Shown: positions 17,479 through 26,261, counted from the first letter of the stretch. The stretch: 64,000 nucleotides of DNA from Halococcoides cellulosivorans (GCF_003058365.1 NZ_CP028858.1:1550001-1614000); one strand, 5' to 3'. The notes: generated by a model not told the origin, from the sequence alone. A program made the numbers and translations.

Positions 17479-17759
17479 TGTCTCGTCCTCGATCACTCCT
17501 ACGACAGTCCCGGGGATATCACGATGGATGTAAACCCACGGTTGAGACCGTTCTAGAGCGTTTCTCGCGCGTTCTAAGCGTGTATCAGAACGAGGACCGT
17601 TCATCGCCGTCGATTTCAGGCGGTTCAGTACCCTGTTCGGTTCGAATGGCTTTCCAAAGCCGAAAGTCGACGACGGTTCAGTTTCCAAAATATGAGTGTA
17701 AAAATTCGACGCTCTCGGAGCAGAAACCGCATTAAATCGCCCCTGCGTTCGTATGGGAT
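17479..17759. other. Divergent intergenic region
   Basis: About 280 bp between two divergent genes. A TATA-like CATTAAAT at 17730-17737 lies 25-30 nt before the ATG at 17760, giving a likely leaderless start there. No gene is visible. Confidence 0.5.
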
Positions 17760-18227
17760 ATGGATTCGACTGGCCCAGACGGGGTCTCGGCGTCCGATCG
17801 ATCGTCGGGCTGGACGCGGCGCTCGGTGCTCGGGGTCGCGGGGACGACAGCGATGTTCGGCCTTGCGGGCTGTAGCTCGCAGTCTCCGACGGCGCCATCC
17901 AGTGACGGCGATTCAAAATCACTGGACGTCGATCGAGAGGGGTACAGCGGCGATGCGTTCGCCGGGCGCCTCACCGAAGGGGTGGAGTCCTCCGAGCCCG
18001 CAGTGGTCGAGCACGGCATCTACGAGGGGAAGGTCGTGTACGACCGGTCGTGTGAGTCCGTCGGTGATGGGCTCACTGGCTGTGATGCGGGCATCGAGAC
18101 AGCGGACCTCGGAGACATCAATTTCTACTACGAACACGACATGCAACAGAAACCCTGTTTGACGCCGGATCAGCAGGTCGCTCTCGACGTCGATGATGAC
18201 GGAGCCGTCGTTCAACGGCGAGACTGA
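17760..18227 (+). CDS. Tat-type lipoprotein of unknown function, probably frameshifted near its 3' end
   Basis: 155 residues as read. A twin-arginine signal (WTRRSVLGVAG) ends in a lipobox (GLAGC, Cys about 39), so it is probably exported folded and lipid-anchored. The mature part has several Cys (SCESVGDGLTGCDAG, KPC). The frame ends at VVQRRD. From 18193 a +1 frame continues with good haloarchaeal codon use to 18381 (ending SSGVIRF), which suggests a longer ancestral protein of about 205 residues broken by a frameshift near 18190-18225. Function is not recognised. Confidence 0.65.
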   Translation: MDSTGPDGVSASDRSSGWTRRSVLGVAGTTAMFGLAGCSSQSPTAPSSDGDSKSLDVDREGYSGDAFAGRLTEGVESSEPAVVEHGIYEGKVVYDRSCESVGDGLTGCDAGIETADLGDINFYYEHDMQQKPCLTPDQQVALDVDDDGAVVQRRD

Positions 18228-18358
18228 CGGCACCAACACGGACCGTCTTCTTCAGACGTTCAACGCTCGGGGCACCGTTCGGTTCGAGACGTCGGCCAGT
18301 GCCGACCTCAGCACTGGCACAGACATCGAGGTCGAGATACCCGACCTCGCGTCGGACT

Positions 18359-18628
18359 CTAGCGGTGTGATTCGATTCTGATGATCGGTTGGCCGTCCTT
18401 GTCAGCGATGACGGTCGCCGTCGTCGTATCGGCCTCGAACTGAAGCGTCATCTTGAGTTGGCTCTCCTGGAAGAGTCCGTCGAGTGCGTCCGTGTTGATG
18501 TCTTCGCTGATGAGCCATTCTTGGTCGAGAACGTCCTCGTCGTGGGCCTTTGCGACCGCCGTCACGACCGCCGTGCTGAGTTCTTCGACCTCGTCAGGCT
18601 CGTAGTAGAACTCGTTCGTGGCGTCCAT
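18359..18628 (-). CDS. HalOD1 output-domain protein
   Basis: An 89-residue protein consisting of one HalOD1 domain, a short haloarchaeal module often found alone or at the end of response regulators. Typical features are LSTAVVTAVAKAHDEDV, the INTDALDGLF segment and the closing beta strands. Its function is unknown; a signalling output role is assumed for the family. It converges with the lipoprotein gene, and their ends overlap if the latter extends to 18381. Confidence 0.8.
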   Translation of the reverse strand: MDATNEFYYEPDEVEELSTAVVTAVAKAHDEDVLDQEWLISEDINTDALDGLFQESQLKMTLQFEADTTTATVIADKDGQPIIRIESHR

Positions 18629-18843
18629 ACACGGTCTACGATCGACACGGGATTACTCGTTCGGGCCAGGTAGTGACGAGATACAACCCGACACAGAACG
18701 GAGTACGGCCGTGACGACCGACTCGCCACCGAAGACGGCTGGCAGACGGGTCGTGATCGAAACGATGAACATCGCAACCGACACGCCAGTCGAGGTCCGA
18801 ACGAGACCATGGACGGACAGCCGATGGGACCGGAGGGCGTCGC

Positions 18844-19422
18844 ATGAACCGACGACGAGCGGACGCCGTCGTCGGGGTGGGTCTCGGAATTGTCGTCCTG
18901 GCCGGCGGCGCACTCGGATGGCAGGCCGCTCGACGACGCAGTTTCGACGGGTCGATGGAGTCGATGATGGACGGATCGATGGACGCAATGCACGGACCGG
19001 ATCCGCTGTGGTACGTGTTCGGAACCCTGGTGGTCGCGACCGCCATCGTCGGTCTCTACGTGCTCGTCCGTGCGGACCTCACCGACGGAGACACCACCGG
19101 CCACCCACCGGCGTCGACGGCATCCGAACCAGCGCCCCCGGAGGAGGTGGAGTCGACACCCGCCGACCCGCTCACGCCCGAATCCGATCCGCAGGCACGC
19201 GTGCTCGATTTGCTCCCGGACGACGAACGGCGGGTGCTCGAACCCGTCCTCGACTCGCCGGGAGTCACACAGGTCGAACTCCGCGACCGCTCGGAGTTCT
19301 CGAAGAGCAAGGTGAGTCAGACGGTGAGTGCCCTCGAAGAACGCGGCCTGCTCTATCGAGAGCGACAGGGCCGGACGTATCGGGTCTTTCCGAGCGACGA
19401 CCTGCGAGAGCGGCGATCCTGA
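18844..19422 (+). CDS. Membrane-bound HTH regulator with Met-rich external loop
   Basis: A 192-residue protein. Helix 1 covers about 9-27. A short loop holds MESMMDGSMDAMHGPDP, and helix 2 covers about 53-74. After a Pro/Glu-rich linker comes a winged helix (about 118-188; VTQVELRDRSEFSKSKVSQTVSALEERGLL) of the DUF7343/MarR-like type. This is the layout of a one-component sensor: an external loop rich in Met and His could bind a metal and a cytoplasmic HTH could act on DNA. It sits close to the Met/His-rich genes and the HMA relic. The ligand is inferred. Confidence 0.85.
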   Translation: MNRRRADAVVGVGLGIVVLAGGALGWQAARRRSFDGSMESMMDGSMDAMHGPDPLWYVFGTLVVATAIVGLYVLVRADLTDGDTTGHPPASTASEPAPPEEVESTPADPLTPESDPQARVLDLLPDDERRVLEPVLDSPGVTQVELRDRSEFSKSKVSQTVSALEERGLLYRERQGRTYRVFPSDDLRERRS

Positions 19423-19613
19423 CGGTCCGCGCTGGTCGGTCGACCGTCCGAATCCGCGATCAGGGTTCGGATCCTCGATCACCGTCCGGATCCTCGATCA
19501 ACCCTTCAGATCGCCGTTCGAGCGTCCGAATCCCGTTCGAGCGTTCACAGTCCCGATTTTCGAAGCGCCCGAACGGCCCGAGTGACGGGCACGGTGTCGG
19601 TATGGACCGATCG
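19423..19613. other. Intergenic stretch with short repeated words
   Basis: About 190 bp, no gene. The words CGTCCGAATC and GGATCCTCGATCA recur two or more times in near-tandem. Function unknown. Confidence 0.4.
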
Positions 19614-20627
19614 TCACCGACGACGCCCGATGGCGACGGCCCCGGCGAGTGTCGCCACCAGCGCGAGGCCCGTCGAGAACCCGGGGCCACCGGTCGCCGT
19701 CGGTGTGCTCGTCCGTGGCTGGATCACGCCGTCGTCGGTGGTCTCGGCCCCACCGCCGACCGCCGTTGGGGTCTCCGACGCGGTGGTCGTCGCCTGGGTC
19801 TCGGTGGTCGCGGACGGTGTCTCGGTCGTCGAGGTGGGTGACTCGGTGGTGGTCGGCGTCGCAGTCGGGGTCGCCGTCTCGGTGTCCATCGTCACCTCGG
19901 GTGTCGACGCTCCCGGGTTGCCCCCGGTATCGTCGGGCACAGAGAGCGTCGACTGGCTGAACGCGATCACCTCGCGCTCGCCACGATAGCCCCGATCGCC
20001 GCGCGCGACAGCGAGCATGCGATGATCGCCCGATTCGAAGGACCCGAGGTCGATCTCCGCTCGATAACCCTCGCCGCTGGGTTCTGCAGTCACGTTCTGC
20101 ACGCCGGAGGCAGTCTCGACGCTGACCAGAAGTTCCTGGATCGAGTCGGCGTTCTCGGCGGTCTGTGTCGACTCGACGGTGACGGTGGCGCTGTCACCGT
20201 CGACGGTCGTCGACACCGAGAGGCTGTAACCCGGGACGAGGACCGGTTGGACCGCGACCGGCGAGGAGTCGGGCACGACGGCCATCACGTACGATCCGGA
20301 ATCGACGCCCGCGAACGACCGGTCGAACGTCGTCGACCCGGTCGCGCGCGTAGAATCCTGAATCGACCCCTCGCTGTCGTACCGATAGAGGCGGTAGCTC
20401 TCGTTGTCGGGGGCCGTCACGTCGAACGTCGCGGTGTCGCCGGGGTCGACGACCAGGACGGTGTCGAGGGTGAACGACTGGCCGCCCACGTCGATCGTCT
20501 GAGTCGGCCCCTCGACTGCGCCCGGTGCGTCGATCGCGTACCCTGCACCCGCAGCGAGCGCCGTCGCGACGACGACGGCCACGATCGCCCCGCCGAGAAG
20601 CCCGACCCGTCCCGCGCCATTCATCAT
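19614..20627 (-). CDS. PGF-CTERM surface protein
   Basis: About 337 residues starting at one of two adjacent ATGs (20627 or 20624). An N-terminal hydrophobic signal (about 5-28) precedes a beta-rich domain, a Thr/Ser/Pro-rich stalk (about 245-310, likely O-glycosylated) and the C-terminal sorting signal GGPGF, a hydrophobic helix and Arg-Arg-Arg. Archaeosortase ArtA recognises PGF-CTERM and couples the protein to a membrane lipid. A divergent gene for a second PGF-CTERM protein begins about 100 bp away. No ligand or enzyme motif is recognised. Confidence 0.88.
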   Translation of the reverse strand: MMNGAGRVGLLGGAIVAVVVATALAAGAGYAIDAPGAVEGPTQTIDVGGQSFTLDTVLVVDPGDTATFDVTAPDNESYRLYRYDSEGSIQDSTRATGSTTFDRSFAGVDSGSYVMAVVPDSSPVAVQPVLVPGYSLSVSTTVDGDSATVTVESTQTAENADSIQELLVSVETASGVQNVTAEPSGEGYRAEIDLGSFESGDHRMLAVARGDRGYRGEREVIAFSQSTLSVPDDTGGNPGASTPEVTMDTETATPTATPTTTESPTSTTETPSATTETQATTTASETPTAVGGGAETTDDGVIQPRTSTPTATGGPGFSTGLALVATLAGAVAIGRRR

Positions 20628-20726
20628 GGAATCAAGACACGTGCTCAAGGAAAATATGGGTGTCGGACAGTCGACCGACGGGATCCCGGAAACCATTTCT
20701 ATCCGCAGACGTTACAGGATGAACGA

Positions 20727-22214
20727 ATGAACGACTTCGATGCAACGATTCGACGAGCAGGTGTGGTGCTGGTGGCGGTCCTCGCCGTGGTGGGTGGTAT
20801 CGGCGTCGCCGTCGGGGCGCCCCTGACTGCGCCGCCGCCGAGTTCGGAGGTCACGACGGCCGCCGCTGCTGGCATCACTGGAATGGGTGACGACGTCGGT
20901 GTCTGGGGGCGCGCCCCGCTGACGCTCCGCGCCGACGATTCGATGGCCCAGGATACGATTCCGGTCGGGGCCTGGATCGTGGATACCACCGAGTATCCCG
21001 ACAAACCGATGGGTGTCGGCCCCATCGGCGTGTACGACACGGGTCAACCTGTCGACGTGACGTTCGACGCCGCACAAGCGGAAGTCTCTGGATCCACGTT
21101 CGCCAACGAGACGCTCACCGTCTATGCGGTCGCGGGCGAGTCACCGATCGATCCGAATACGACCAGCGCGTCGTCACTCGACGGCCTCAACGCGTCGGAG
21201 ACGGGCGGTGTGTCACGCGTCGACACGACGACGATCGGCGCTGACGGCAGTGCGACCGTGAACTACGTCACCAACGAGACCGGCACGGTTCAGTTCGTGG
21301 CGGTGCTGAGCGACGATCCCAGCGGCGGTCTCGCCGCCAACGCGACGGTCGTGGGCCTCGACTCCGTTCTGGTGCGGTCCACCCCGAGTGCGGCGACCGC
21401 CCCCGAGTCCGTCGATGCGGGCGAGAACCTCACGATGAACGTCGACGCCGGCGGGACCGGGACGGCCGGACACGCGGTCGTCCTCTACGATGAGGCGACG
21501 ATGGCCGACTCGACCGTCACCGTCCGGGTCACCAACAGTTCCGCCGTCACGATCGAACCGGAGATCGACCGACTGAACGCGACCACGCGGACGTCGAACG
21601 GGAGCGTCGAATCGACGTCGATCGACATCGCGTCGCTGATGGGGAGTCTCGGCGGCATTTCCAACACGTCACTGTACGCCGACGGGAGTCCGAACGAGAC
21701 GGTCGTCCTCGACGGAGCGGCGGCGGTGACCACCGGTCCCGCGAACACGACCCTCGACATTCCGACCAGTGAGTCGATGGCCACCGGCGAGTACCGCTGG
21801 GTCTACGTCGGAGCGACGAGTGATTCGAGTAGCGTCGCGACTGGATCGGTCGAGATAGCGTCGTCGACGCCGGCCACGCCGACCCCGACGACGCCAACCC
21901 CGACGACGACCACGCCGGCGCCGACCACGACCACCGAGGCTGACGACGACGATGGCGGCAGCATCGGCGGTGGCGGACGCGTTCCGATCGATCCCGAGAC
22001 GACGACCGTTGCGGGCGGGGGCGCCGAACCGAGGACGCCCGTCACGACCACGACGCAGACGACCACGGCGGAACCGACGACTACGGCCGCCACCACGACC
22101 GAACGGACGTTCGCCAGGCGGACGCCGACCTCGTCGGGCGGGCCTGGGTTCGGGGCCGTGCTGGCGCTCGTCGCCCTCGTGGCGGTGGCGCTGCTCGGCC
22201 TCCGCCGTCGCTGA
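20727..22214 (+). CDS. PGF-CTERM surface protein, Thr-rich
   Basis: 495 residues. A signal helix (about 9-30) is followed by a beta-sandwich-like region with many Asn-X-Ser/Thr sites (N-glycosylation candidates), then a Thr/Pro-rich stalk (TPTPTTPTPTTTTPAP), a Gly-rich patch and the PGF-CTERM tail (SGGPGFGAVLALVALV, ending LRRR). Parts of the ectodomain resemble haloarchaeal DUF7282/BGTF-type surface repeats (the region around AWIVDTTEYPDKPMGVGPIG), but this is tentative. It is divergent from the other PGF-CTERM gene with a shared short promoter region. Confidence 0.88.
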   Translation: MNDFDATIRRAGVVLVAVLAVVGGIGVAVGAPLTAPPPSSEVTTAAAAGITGMGDDVGVWGRAPLTLRADDSMAQDTIPVGAWIVDTTEYPDKPMGVGPIGVYDTGQPVDVTFDAAQAEVSGSTFANETLTVYAVAGESPIDPNTTSASSLDGLNASETGGVSRVDTTTIGADGSATVNYVTNETGTVQFVAVLSDDPSGGLAANATVVGLDSVLVRSTPSAATAPESVDAGENLTMNVDAGGTGTAGHAVVLYDEATMADSTVTVRVTNSSAVTIEPEIDRLNATTRTSNGSVESTSIDIASLMGSLGGISNTSLYADGSPNETVVLDGAAAVTTGPANTTLDIPTSESMATGEYRWVYVGATSDSSSVATGSVEIASSTPATPTPTTPTPTTTTPAPTTTTEADDDDGGSIGGGGRVPIDPETTTVAGGGAEPRTPVTTTTQTTTAEPTTTAATTTERTFARRTPTSSGGPGFGAVLALVALVAVALLGLRRR

Positions 22215-22257
22215 GCACTCTCTCGACTGCCCGATATCTGACCGACGCGTTCCGACA

Positions 22258-22270
22258 CGAATCTTTATAC
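22258..22270 (+). promoter_or_regulatory. Heat-shock-type promoter of hsp20
   Basis: CGAATCTTTATAC lies about 30 nt before the hsp20 ATG. It combines a TATA box with an adjacent upstream CGAA, the arrangement reported for haloarchaeal heat-shock genes. Confidence 0.5.
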
Positions 22271-22295
22271 CCCGAGCACCTGTAGCATCGCTTGT

Positions 22296-22733
22296 ATGCC
22301 ATCCCGATCCAATCCGTTCGACGACATCGAGCGCATGGTCGAGTCGATGAGCGAGCAGTTCGGTGGGTTCGATCCCGGGAAGTTGGCCCTCGGTGGGGCC
22401 GCGCCCGTGGACATCGTCGACACCGGCGAGACGTTCGAGGTGACCGTCGACCTCCCGGGGTTCGAACCCGACGACATCGATCTGCGCGTCATCGAGGGGA
22501 CGACCCTGGTCATCGGCGCCGACAGTGCCAGCGAGGCCGACGTCGAAGAGACTGCAGACGACGCCATCGTCGTCCGGAGTGAACGCAGCACGCGATCGGT
22601 CGAGCGATCGATCACGCTCCCGGCCGCCGTCGAGGAAGCGGCCGCCGAGGCGAGTTTCGACCACGGTGTGCTGACGGTCACGCTGCCGAAACGAGAGGTC
22701 ACCACCGAAGGCGAGTCCATTCCGGTCAACTGA
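22296..22733 (+). CDS. hsp20: Hsp20/alpha-crystallin small heat shock protein
   Basis: A 145-residue chaperone. An N-terminal arm (1-40) is followed by an alpha-crystallin domain (about 42-135), with the diagnostic VDLPGFEPDDIDLRV and the closing GVLTVTLPK. It binds unfolding proteins as an ATP-independent holdase. The C-terminal I-X-I motif is reduced to SIPVN. The ATG start fits the TATA box about 30 nt upstream. It is a single-gene unit. Confidence 0.93.
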   Translation: MPSRSNPFDDIERMVESMSEQFGGFDPGKLALGGAAPVDIVDTGETFEVTVDLPGFEPDDIDLRVIEGTTLVIGADSASEADVEETADDAIVVRSERSTRSVERSITLPAAVEEAAAEASFDHGVLTVTLPKREVTTEGESIPVN

Positions 22734-22747
22734 TCGCCTGGAGTCTG

Positions 22748-23851
22748 TCAGTCGTCGGTCGCCGCTCTGATCGAATCGACGTCCGCGTCCGTTTTGAACG
22801 TCGTCCCGCCGTACTGCGTTCGTGAAGCCTGATAGCCCGCCGCCCGGAGTGCGTCGAGAAACTCGTCCATCCCCGATGCCGACCGGCCCCATTCCTTGCA
22901 GAGGCGATGCTGGTCGTAGTGGGTCGGCGTGTCGAGTTCGTGCTCGATCCGGTCGAGGAGGTCACGCGCCCGGTCGGCCGTGCCCATCGACGCGTCGACG
23001 TGCTCGCGGGTCGCCGCCGTGAACTCGCGATCGCGGATCGCGCCCAGCCAGATCGGTCCCGCCGTGACGATCGATCCGCCACACGCGGGACAGTCCGCGG
23101 GCGGATGCGCGATCAGGTCGCGCTCGGCATCGCGGTGGAGACAGTCGGTGCAGTGGTGAACGTAGCCCAGCCGATCGATCTGGGCGTCGGCGGCCTGCGC
23201 GCCCGACCCGACCGCGAGGTAGGTTCGGACGTAGTGATCGCTGGCGTGTGTGAACAACGGGTCGAGCGCGCGATCGTAGCGGGCGCCCGCCCGGACGAGT
23301 GCGCCGATCAGCACCCGGACGGCCATCTCGCCGTGATACTCGGTGTTGCGCGGGACCGTCGCGTAACTGCGAACGCCACTCCGGAAGTGTGCGCCACACA
23401 GCGGCGCGAGATCGGTCGCCGTCACCGCGAGCACGCCGTCGGTCGCGCGGACCGCGGCGTCGACGAACGGCATCGGCGTGCCGAACGGGTCGAGATCGAC
23501 GATATCGTAGCGCTGTTCGTGCAGACGGACGGTCGCGTCACCCTCGTGGACCGTGCCCGCGAGGTCGTTGCGCGCGAGGTTCTCACGGGCGAGTGTGACC
23601 GCGTCGGGATCGGTGTCACAGCACTCGACGGTCCAGCCGTCGGCGGCGGCCCGAACGCCGCGCACCCCGGACGCCGCCGTCGCGTCGAAGTACGTCTCCA
23701 GCCCGTCGATGCGCTCGCGAGCGGCCCGCAGCGTGGCGATCGTCAGATCGCGATTGAGTTCCTGATCGGGGTTGAAAAAGACCGCGTCGCCGACGCCCTC
23801 CTCGGGTTGTTCGGGCACGGTCAGTGTCACGTGGCCCTCCGAAACGTCCAT
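22748..23851 (-). CDS. trm1: tRNA (guanine26-N2)-dimethyltransferase
   Basis: A 367-residue SAM-dependent enzyme that dimethylates G26 of tRNA. The SAM site FDATAASGVRGVRAA and the catalytic DLDPFGTP are clear. A zinc-ribbon-like region (CTDC to CPAC, about 240-265) and the C-terminal domain are complete. I chose the ATG at 23851 (MDVSEGHVTLTVPE); the 23 codons before it are derived from the 116-bp repeat and are not conserved sequence. Confidence 0.94.
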   Translation of the reverse strand: MDVSEGHVTLTVPEQPEEGVGDAVFFNPDQELNRDLTIATLRAARERIDGLETYFDATAASGVRGVRAAADGWTVECCDTDPDAVTLARENLARNDLAGTVHEGDATVRLHEQRYDIVDLDPFGTPMPFVDAAVRATDGVLAVTATDLAPLCGAHFRSGVRSYATVPRNTEYHGEMAVRVLIGALVRAGARYDRALDPLFTHASDHYVRTYLAVGSGAQAADAQIDRLGYVHHCTDCLHRDAERDLIAHPPADCPACGGSIVTAGPIWLGAIRDREFTAATREHVDASMGTADRARDLLDRIEHELDTPTHYDQHRLCKEWGRSASGMDEFLDALRAAGYQASRTQYGGTTFKTDADVDSIRAATDD

Positions 23852-24238
23852 ACCCGGGGGATGGGATCGAATGGGAAAACCACCACGTTCGGCAGTGTTC
23901 ACCGACTCGCCGGACAGCATGTCAGTCTCGACGCGACCCCCGATCCCCCGGACCGGGTCGACATCCCCGCTGGGTGGAGGCCGTCGCTGAACACTCCCTC
24001 ACGTTCGGCAGTGTTCACCGACTCGCCGGACAGCATGTCAGTCTCGACGCGACCCCCGATCCCCCGGACCGGGTCGACATCCCCGCTGGGTGGAGGCCGT
24101 CGCTGAACACTCCCTCACGTTCGGCAGTGTTCACCGACTCATCGACCGACTGTCAGTCTCGACGCCGCATCCTGATGGCCGGCAGGGGCGTTCGCACTGG
24201 CTTCGGGCCGAACGGTTTTGCCCGTCGGTCTCCCACGA
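23852..24238. other. Intergenic stretch dominated by a tandem repeat
   Basis: About 390 bp between trm1 and the SWIM gene. Apart from the 116-bp repeats it holds no gene. Reading frames that cross the repeats are an artefact of the duplication. Confidence 0.6.
23884..24166. repeat. 116-bp tandem repeat, 2.4 copies, with junction hairpins
   Basis: Copies begin at 23884, 24000 and 24116. The first two look identical; the third diverges after its first 25 bases and stops around 24166. Each junction (23983-24022 and 24099-24138) can fold into a hairpin: GTCGCTGAACACT pairs with AGTGTTCACCGAC (one mismatch) around a 14-nt loop. The repeat lies immediately upstream of trm1. Confidence 0.92.
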
Positions 24239-24592
24239 ATGGACGTGACGGCAGTCGACGACTGGGAGGCCGCCCTCTCCGACGCAGACCAGATCACGCC
24301 GGAGATTTTCGACCGCATCGTCGCGACCCACGGTGACCGCGGGCGGCGCGCGATCGAAGCCGTCGCTGAAGGGCGAGTGAAAGCCTACCGGGATTTCACC
24401 GTCGTGGTGGGCCACGCCGAAGAACACGTCGTCGAAGCCGACGCCTGTTCCTGTCCCGACGCGACGTACAATCTCGACGGAAGCGATCCCGAGCAGCTGT
24501 GCTGGCACGCCATCGCCGTCCGGATCGCCCGCGCGACCGATCGCGTGGACGATCACGACCTCTACTACGCCGACGTCGAGGATCTCCTCTGA
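24239..24592 (+). CDS. SWIM zinc-finger protein
   Basis: A 117-residue protein with a SWIM motif, C-x-C-x(n)-C-x-H (CSCPD, then LCWHA, about residues 77-101). SWIM modules bind zinc and are used for DNA or protein contacts. The start ATG at 24239 follows a weak upstream region, and an ATG seven codons earlier is possible. It converges with rpl10e with only seven bases between the stops. Its partner is unknown. Confidence 0.85.
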   Translation: MDVTAVDDWEAALSDADQITPEIFDRIVATHGDRGRRAIEAVAEGRVKAYRDFTVVVGHAEEHVVEADACSCPDATYNLDGSDPEQLCWHAIAVRIARATDRVDDHDLYYADVEDLL

Positions 24593-24599
24593 ACTGGTT

Positions 24600-25124
24600 T
24601 CAGGCGACGAGCAGTTCTTCACCGCGCTCGACGACGATTCGGCACGGCGGCGTCATCTTGTTGTACGCGCGTCGGTAGGCCTCTTTGACGGCGGCGGCCT
24701 GATCGACGTCACAGTACGCGGTGAACAGGCGGTCGTCGGCGGGGATTCGCGCGGCGGTGCCGACGATCTTCCCGAACGACTGGCGCATTCCGTCCGAAAC
24801 ACGGTCGGCCCCGGCCCCGGTCGCCTGTTTGTTCTCGCGGATGACCTGGTGGGGGAACTTCCGGAGGATCATCTTGTAGTTGTTCTCTCCGAGTTCCTTG
24901 ATCAGGTGACGGTTCGCTGAGAGGCGCGCGGCCTCCAGTGAGCCGTGGCGGATCTGGACGGCCTCCTCGGTTTCGAGGCTGATCTGGACGGGGTAGTCGT
25001 CGGGCTCACCGGCGCCCATCTTGTGCTGTGCGATCTTGGATCCCGGGATTCCCGTGATGTACTCGCGACGGGTGTAGCTCGGCTTGTCGATGTCCCGGTA
25101 CATCGAAGCAGGTTTTTCGGACAT
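24600..25124 (-). CDS. rpl10e: 50S ribosomal protein L10e (uL16)
   Basis: A 174-residue ribosomal protein with the conserved N-terminus [15 protein letters not shown] and the [11 protein letters not shown] core. It is part of the large subunit near the tRNA sites and central protuberance. Length is normal for archaea. A TATA-like CTTAAC lies about 30-35 nt upstream of the ATG. Confidence 0.96.
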   Translation of the reverse strand: MSEKPASMYRDIDKPSYTRREYITGIPGSKIAQHKMGAGEPDDYPVQISLETEEAVQIRHGSLEAARLSANRHLIKELGENNYKMILRKFPHQVIRENKQATGAGADRVSDGMRQSFGKIVGTAARIPADDRLFTAYCDVDQAAAVKEAYRRAYNKMTPPCRIVVERGEELLVA

Positions 25125-25271
25125 CGTCGTTCTTGGAGATTCGTGGCCGACCCGGCAGTTAAGGGTGTCGAACCACCGCGCGCTGTGGCGGCCAGCGGGT
25201 CCGGCGCGCCGGCCGTGTCCGCCCTGTCACGGCCCCGGTGTTCATCCGGGTGGCGCTCGTGGGTCAGGGCT

Positions 25272-26261
25272 ATGAACATGCTCGTCGACGGTGAGTGGCG
25301 CACCGACGCGTATCAGATGACCGATGATGACGGCAACTTCACCCGTCAGCAGACCGCGTTTCACGATCGCATCGAGGACGACCCCGACGCGGAGTTCCCC
25401 GCCGAGGCGGGCCGCTATCACCTCTACGTCTCGTATGCCTGCCCGTGGGCGCATCGAACCCTCCTCGTCCGCGCGCTGAAAGGCCTGGAGGACGCGATCT
25501 CGGTCGACGTGGTCGACTCCTACCGTGGCGAGGACGGCTGGCAGTTCAGCCCCGAGCGAGAGGGCTGTACGACCGATTCGCTCTACGACAGCGACTATCT
25601 CCGCGAACTGTACGTCGAGGCCGATCCCGATGCGACCTGTCGGGTGACCGTGCCCGTGCTCTGGGATACACAGACAGAAACGATCGTCAACAACGAATCG
25701 AGCGAGATCATCCGGATGCTCGACACCGAGATGGGCGACGTCGCAAAGCGAGACGTCGACCTGTACCCCGAGGGCTATCGCGACCGCGTCGACGAGGTGA
25801 TCGAGGCGATCTACGAGCCGATCAACAACGGTGTCTATCGCGCGGGCTTCGCGGGTTCACAGTCCGCCTACGACATGGCCGTCCGCGAGGTGTTCGACGC
25901 GCTCGCGGAGTACGACGCGTTGCTCGCCGACCAGCGCTATCTCGCGGGCGATCGCCTGACCGAGGCCGATATCTGCATGTTCACGACGCTCGTGCGGTTC
26001 GACGAGGTCTATCACACTCACTTCCGCTGCAATCGCGCGCACGTTACGGACTTCGAGCATCTCTGGGGGTATCTGCGTGATCTCTACCAGACGCCCGGGG
26101 TCCGGGAGACCGTCGAGATGAGCCACATCAAAGATCACTACTACCGCACCCACCCCGATCTGAACCCCAAGCAGATCGTCCCGATCGGGCCCGATCCAGA
26201 GTTCGAAGCACCCCACGACCGGGATCGACTCCCGGGTGGGCCGCCCGCGGCGCTGGAGTAA
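25272..26261 (+). CDS. Xi-class glutathione S-transferase (glutathionyl-hydroquinone reductase family)
   Basis: A 329-residue enzyme with a thioredoxin-like N-terminal domain carrying the Xi-class signature YVSYACPWAHRTLL (catalytic Cys about 59) and an all-alpha C-terminal domain (about 160-320). Bacterial relatives reduce glutathionyl-hydroquinones. Haloarchaea use gamma-glutamylcysteine rather than glutathione, so the natural thiol is probably different. The start is ATG 25272, with an internal ATG two codons later as alternative. Confidence 0.9.
   Translation: MNMLVDGEWRTDAYQMTDDDGNFTRQQTAFHDRIEDDPDAEFPAEAGRYHLYVSYACPWAHRTLLVRALKGLEDAISVDVVDSYRGEDGWQFSPEREGCTTDSLYDSDYLRELYVEADPDATCRVTVPVLWDTQTETIVNNESSEIIRMLDTEMGDVAKRDVDLYPEGYRDRVDEVIEAIYEPINNGVYRAGFAGSQSAYDMAVREVFDALAEYDALLADQRYLAGDRLTEADICMFTTLVRFDEVYHTHFRCNRAHVTDFEHLWGYLRDLYQTPGVRETVEMSHIKDHYYRTHPDLNPKQIVPIGPDPEFEAPHDRDRLPGGPPAALE

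Noticed and set aside
18653-18843. Small gene between the HalOD1 and HTH genes
   Set aside because: Frames on both strands look partly coding (one minus-strand frame has a hydrophobic stretch), but none has a start, motif and clear bias together.
23884-24166. CRISPR array
   Set aside because: The repeat unit is 116 bp with no unique spacers and no cas genes nearby.
23772-24336. Plus-strand frames across the 116-bp repeats
   Set aside because: They arise only because the repeat is duplicated; the products are repeated non-protein-like sequence.
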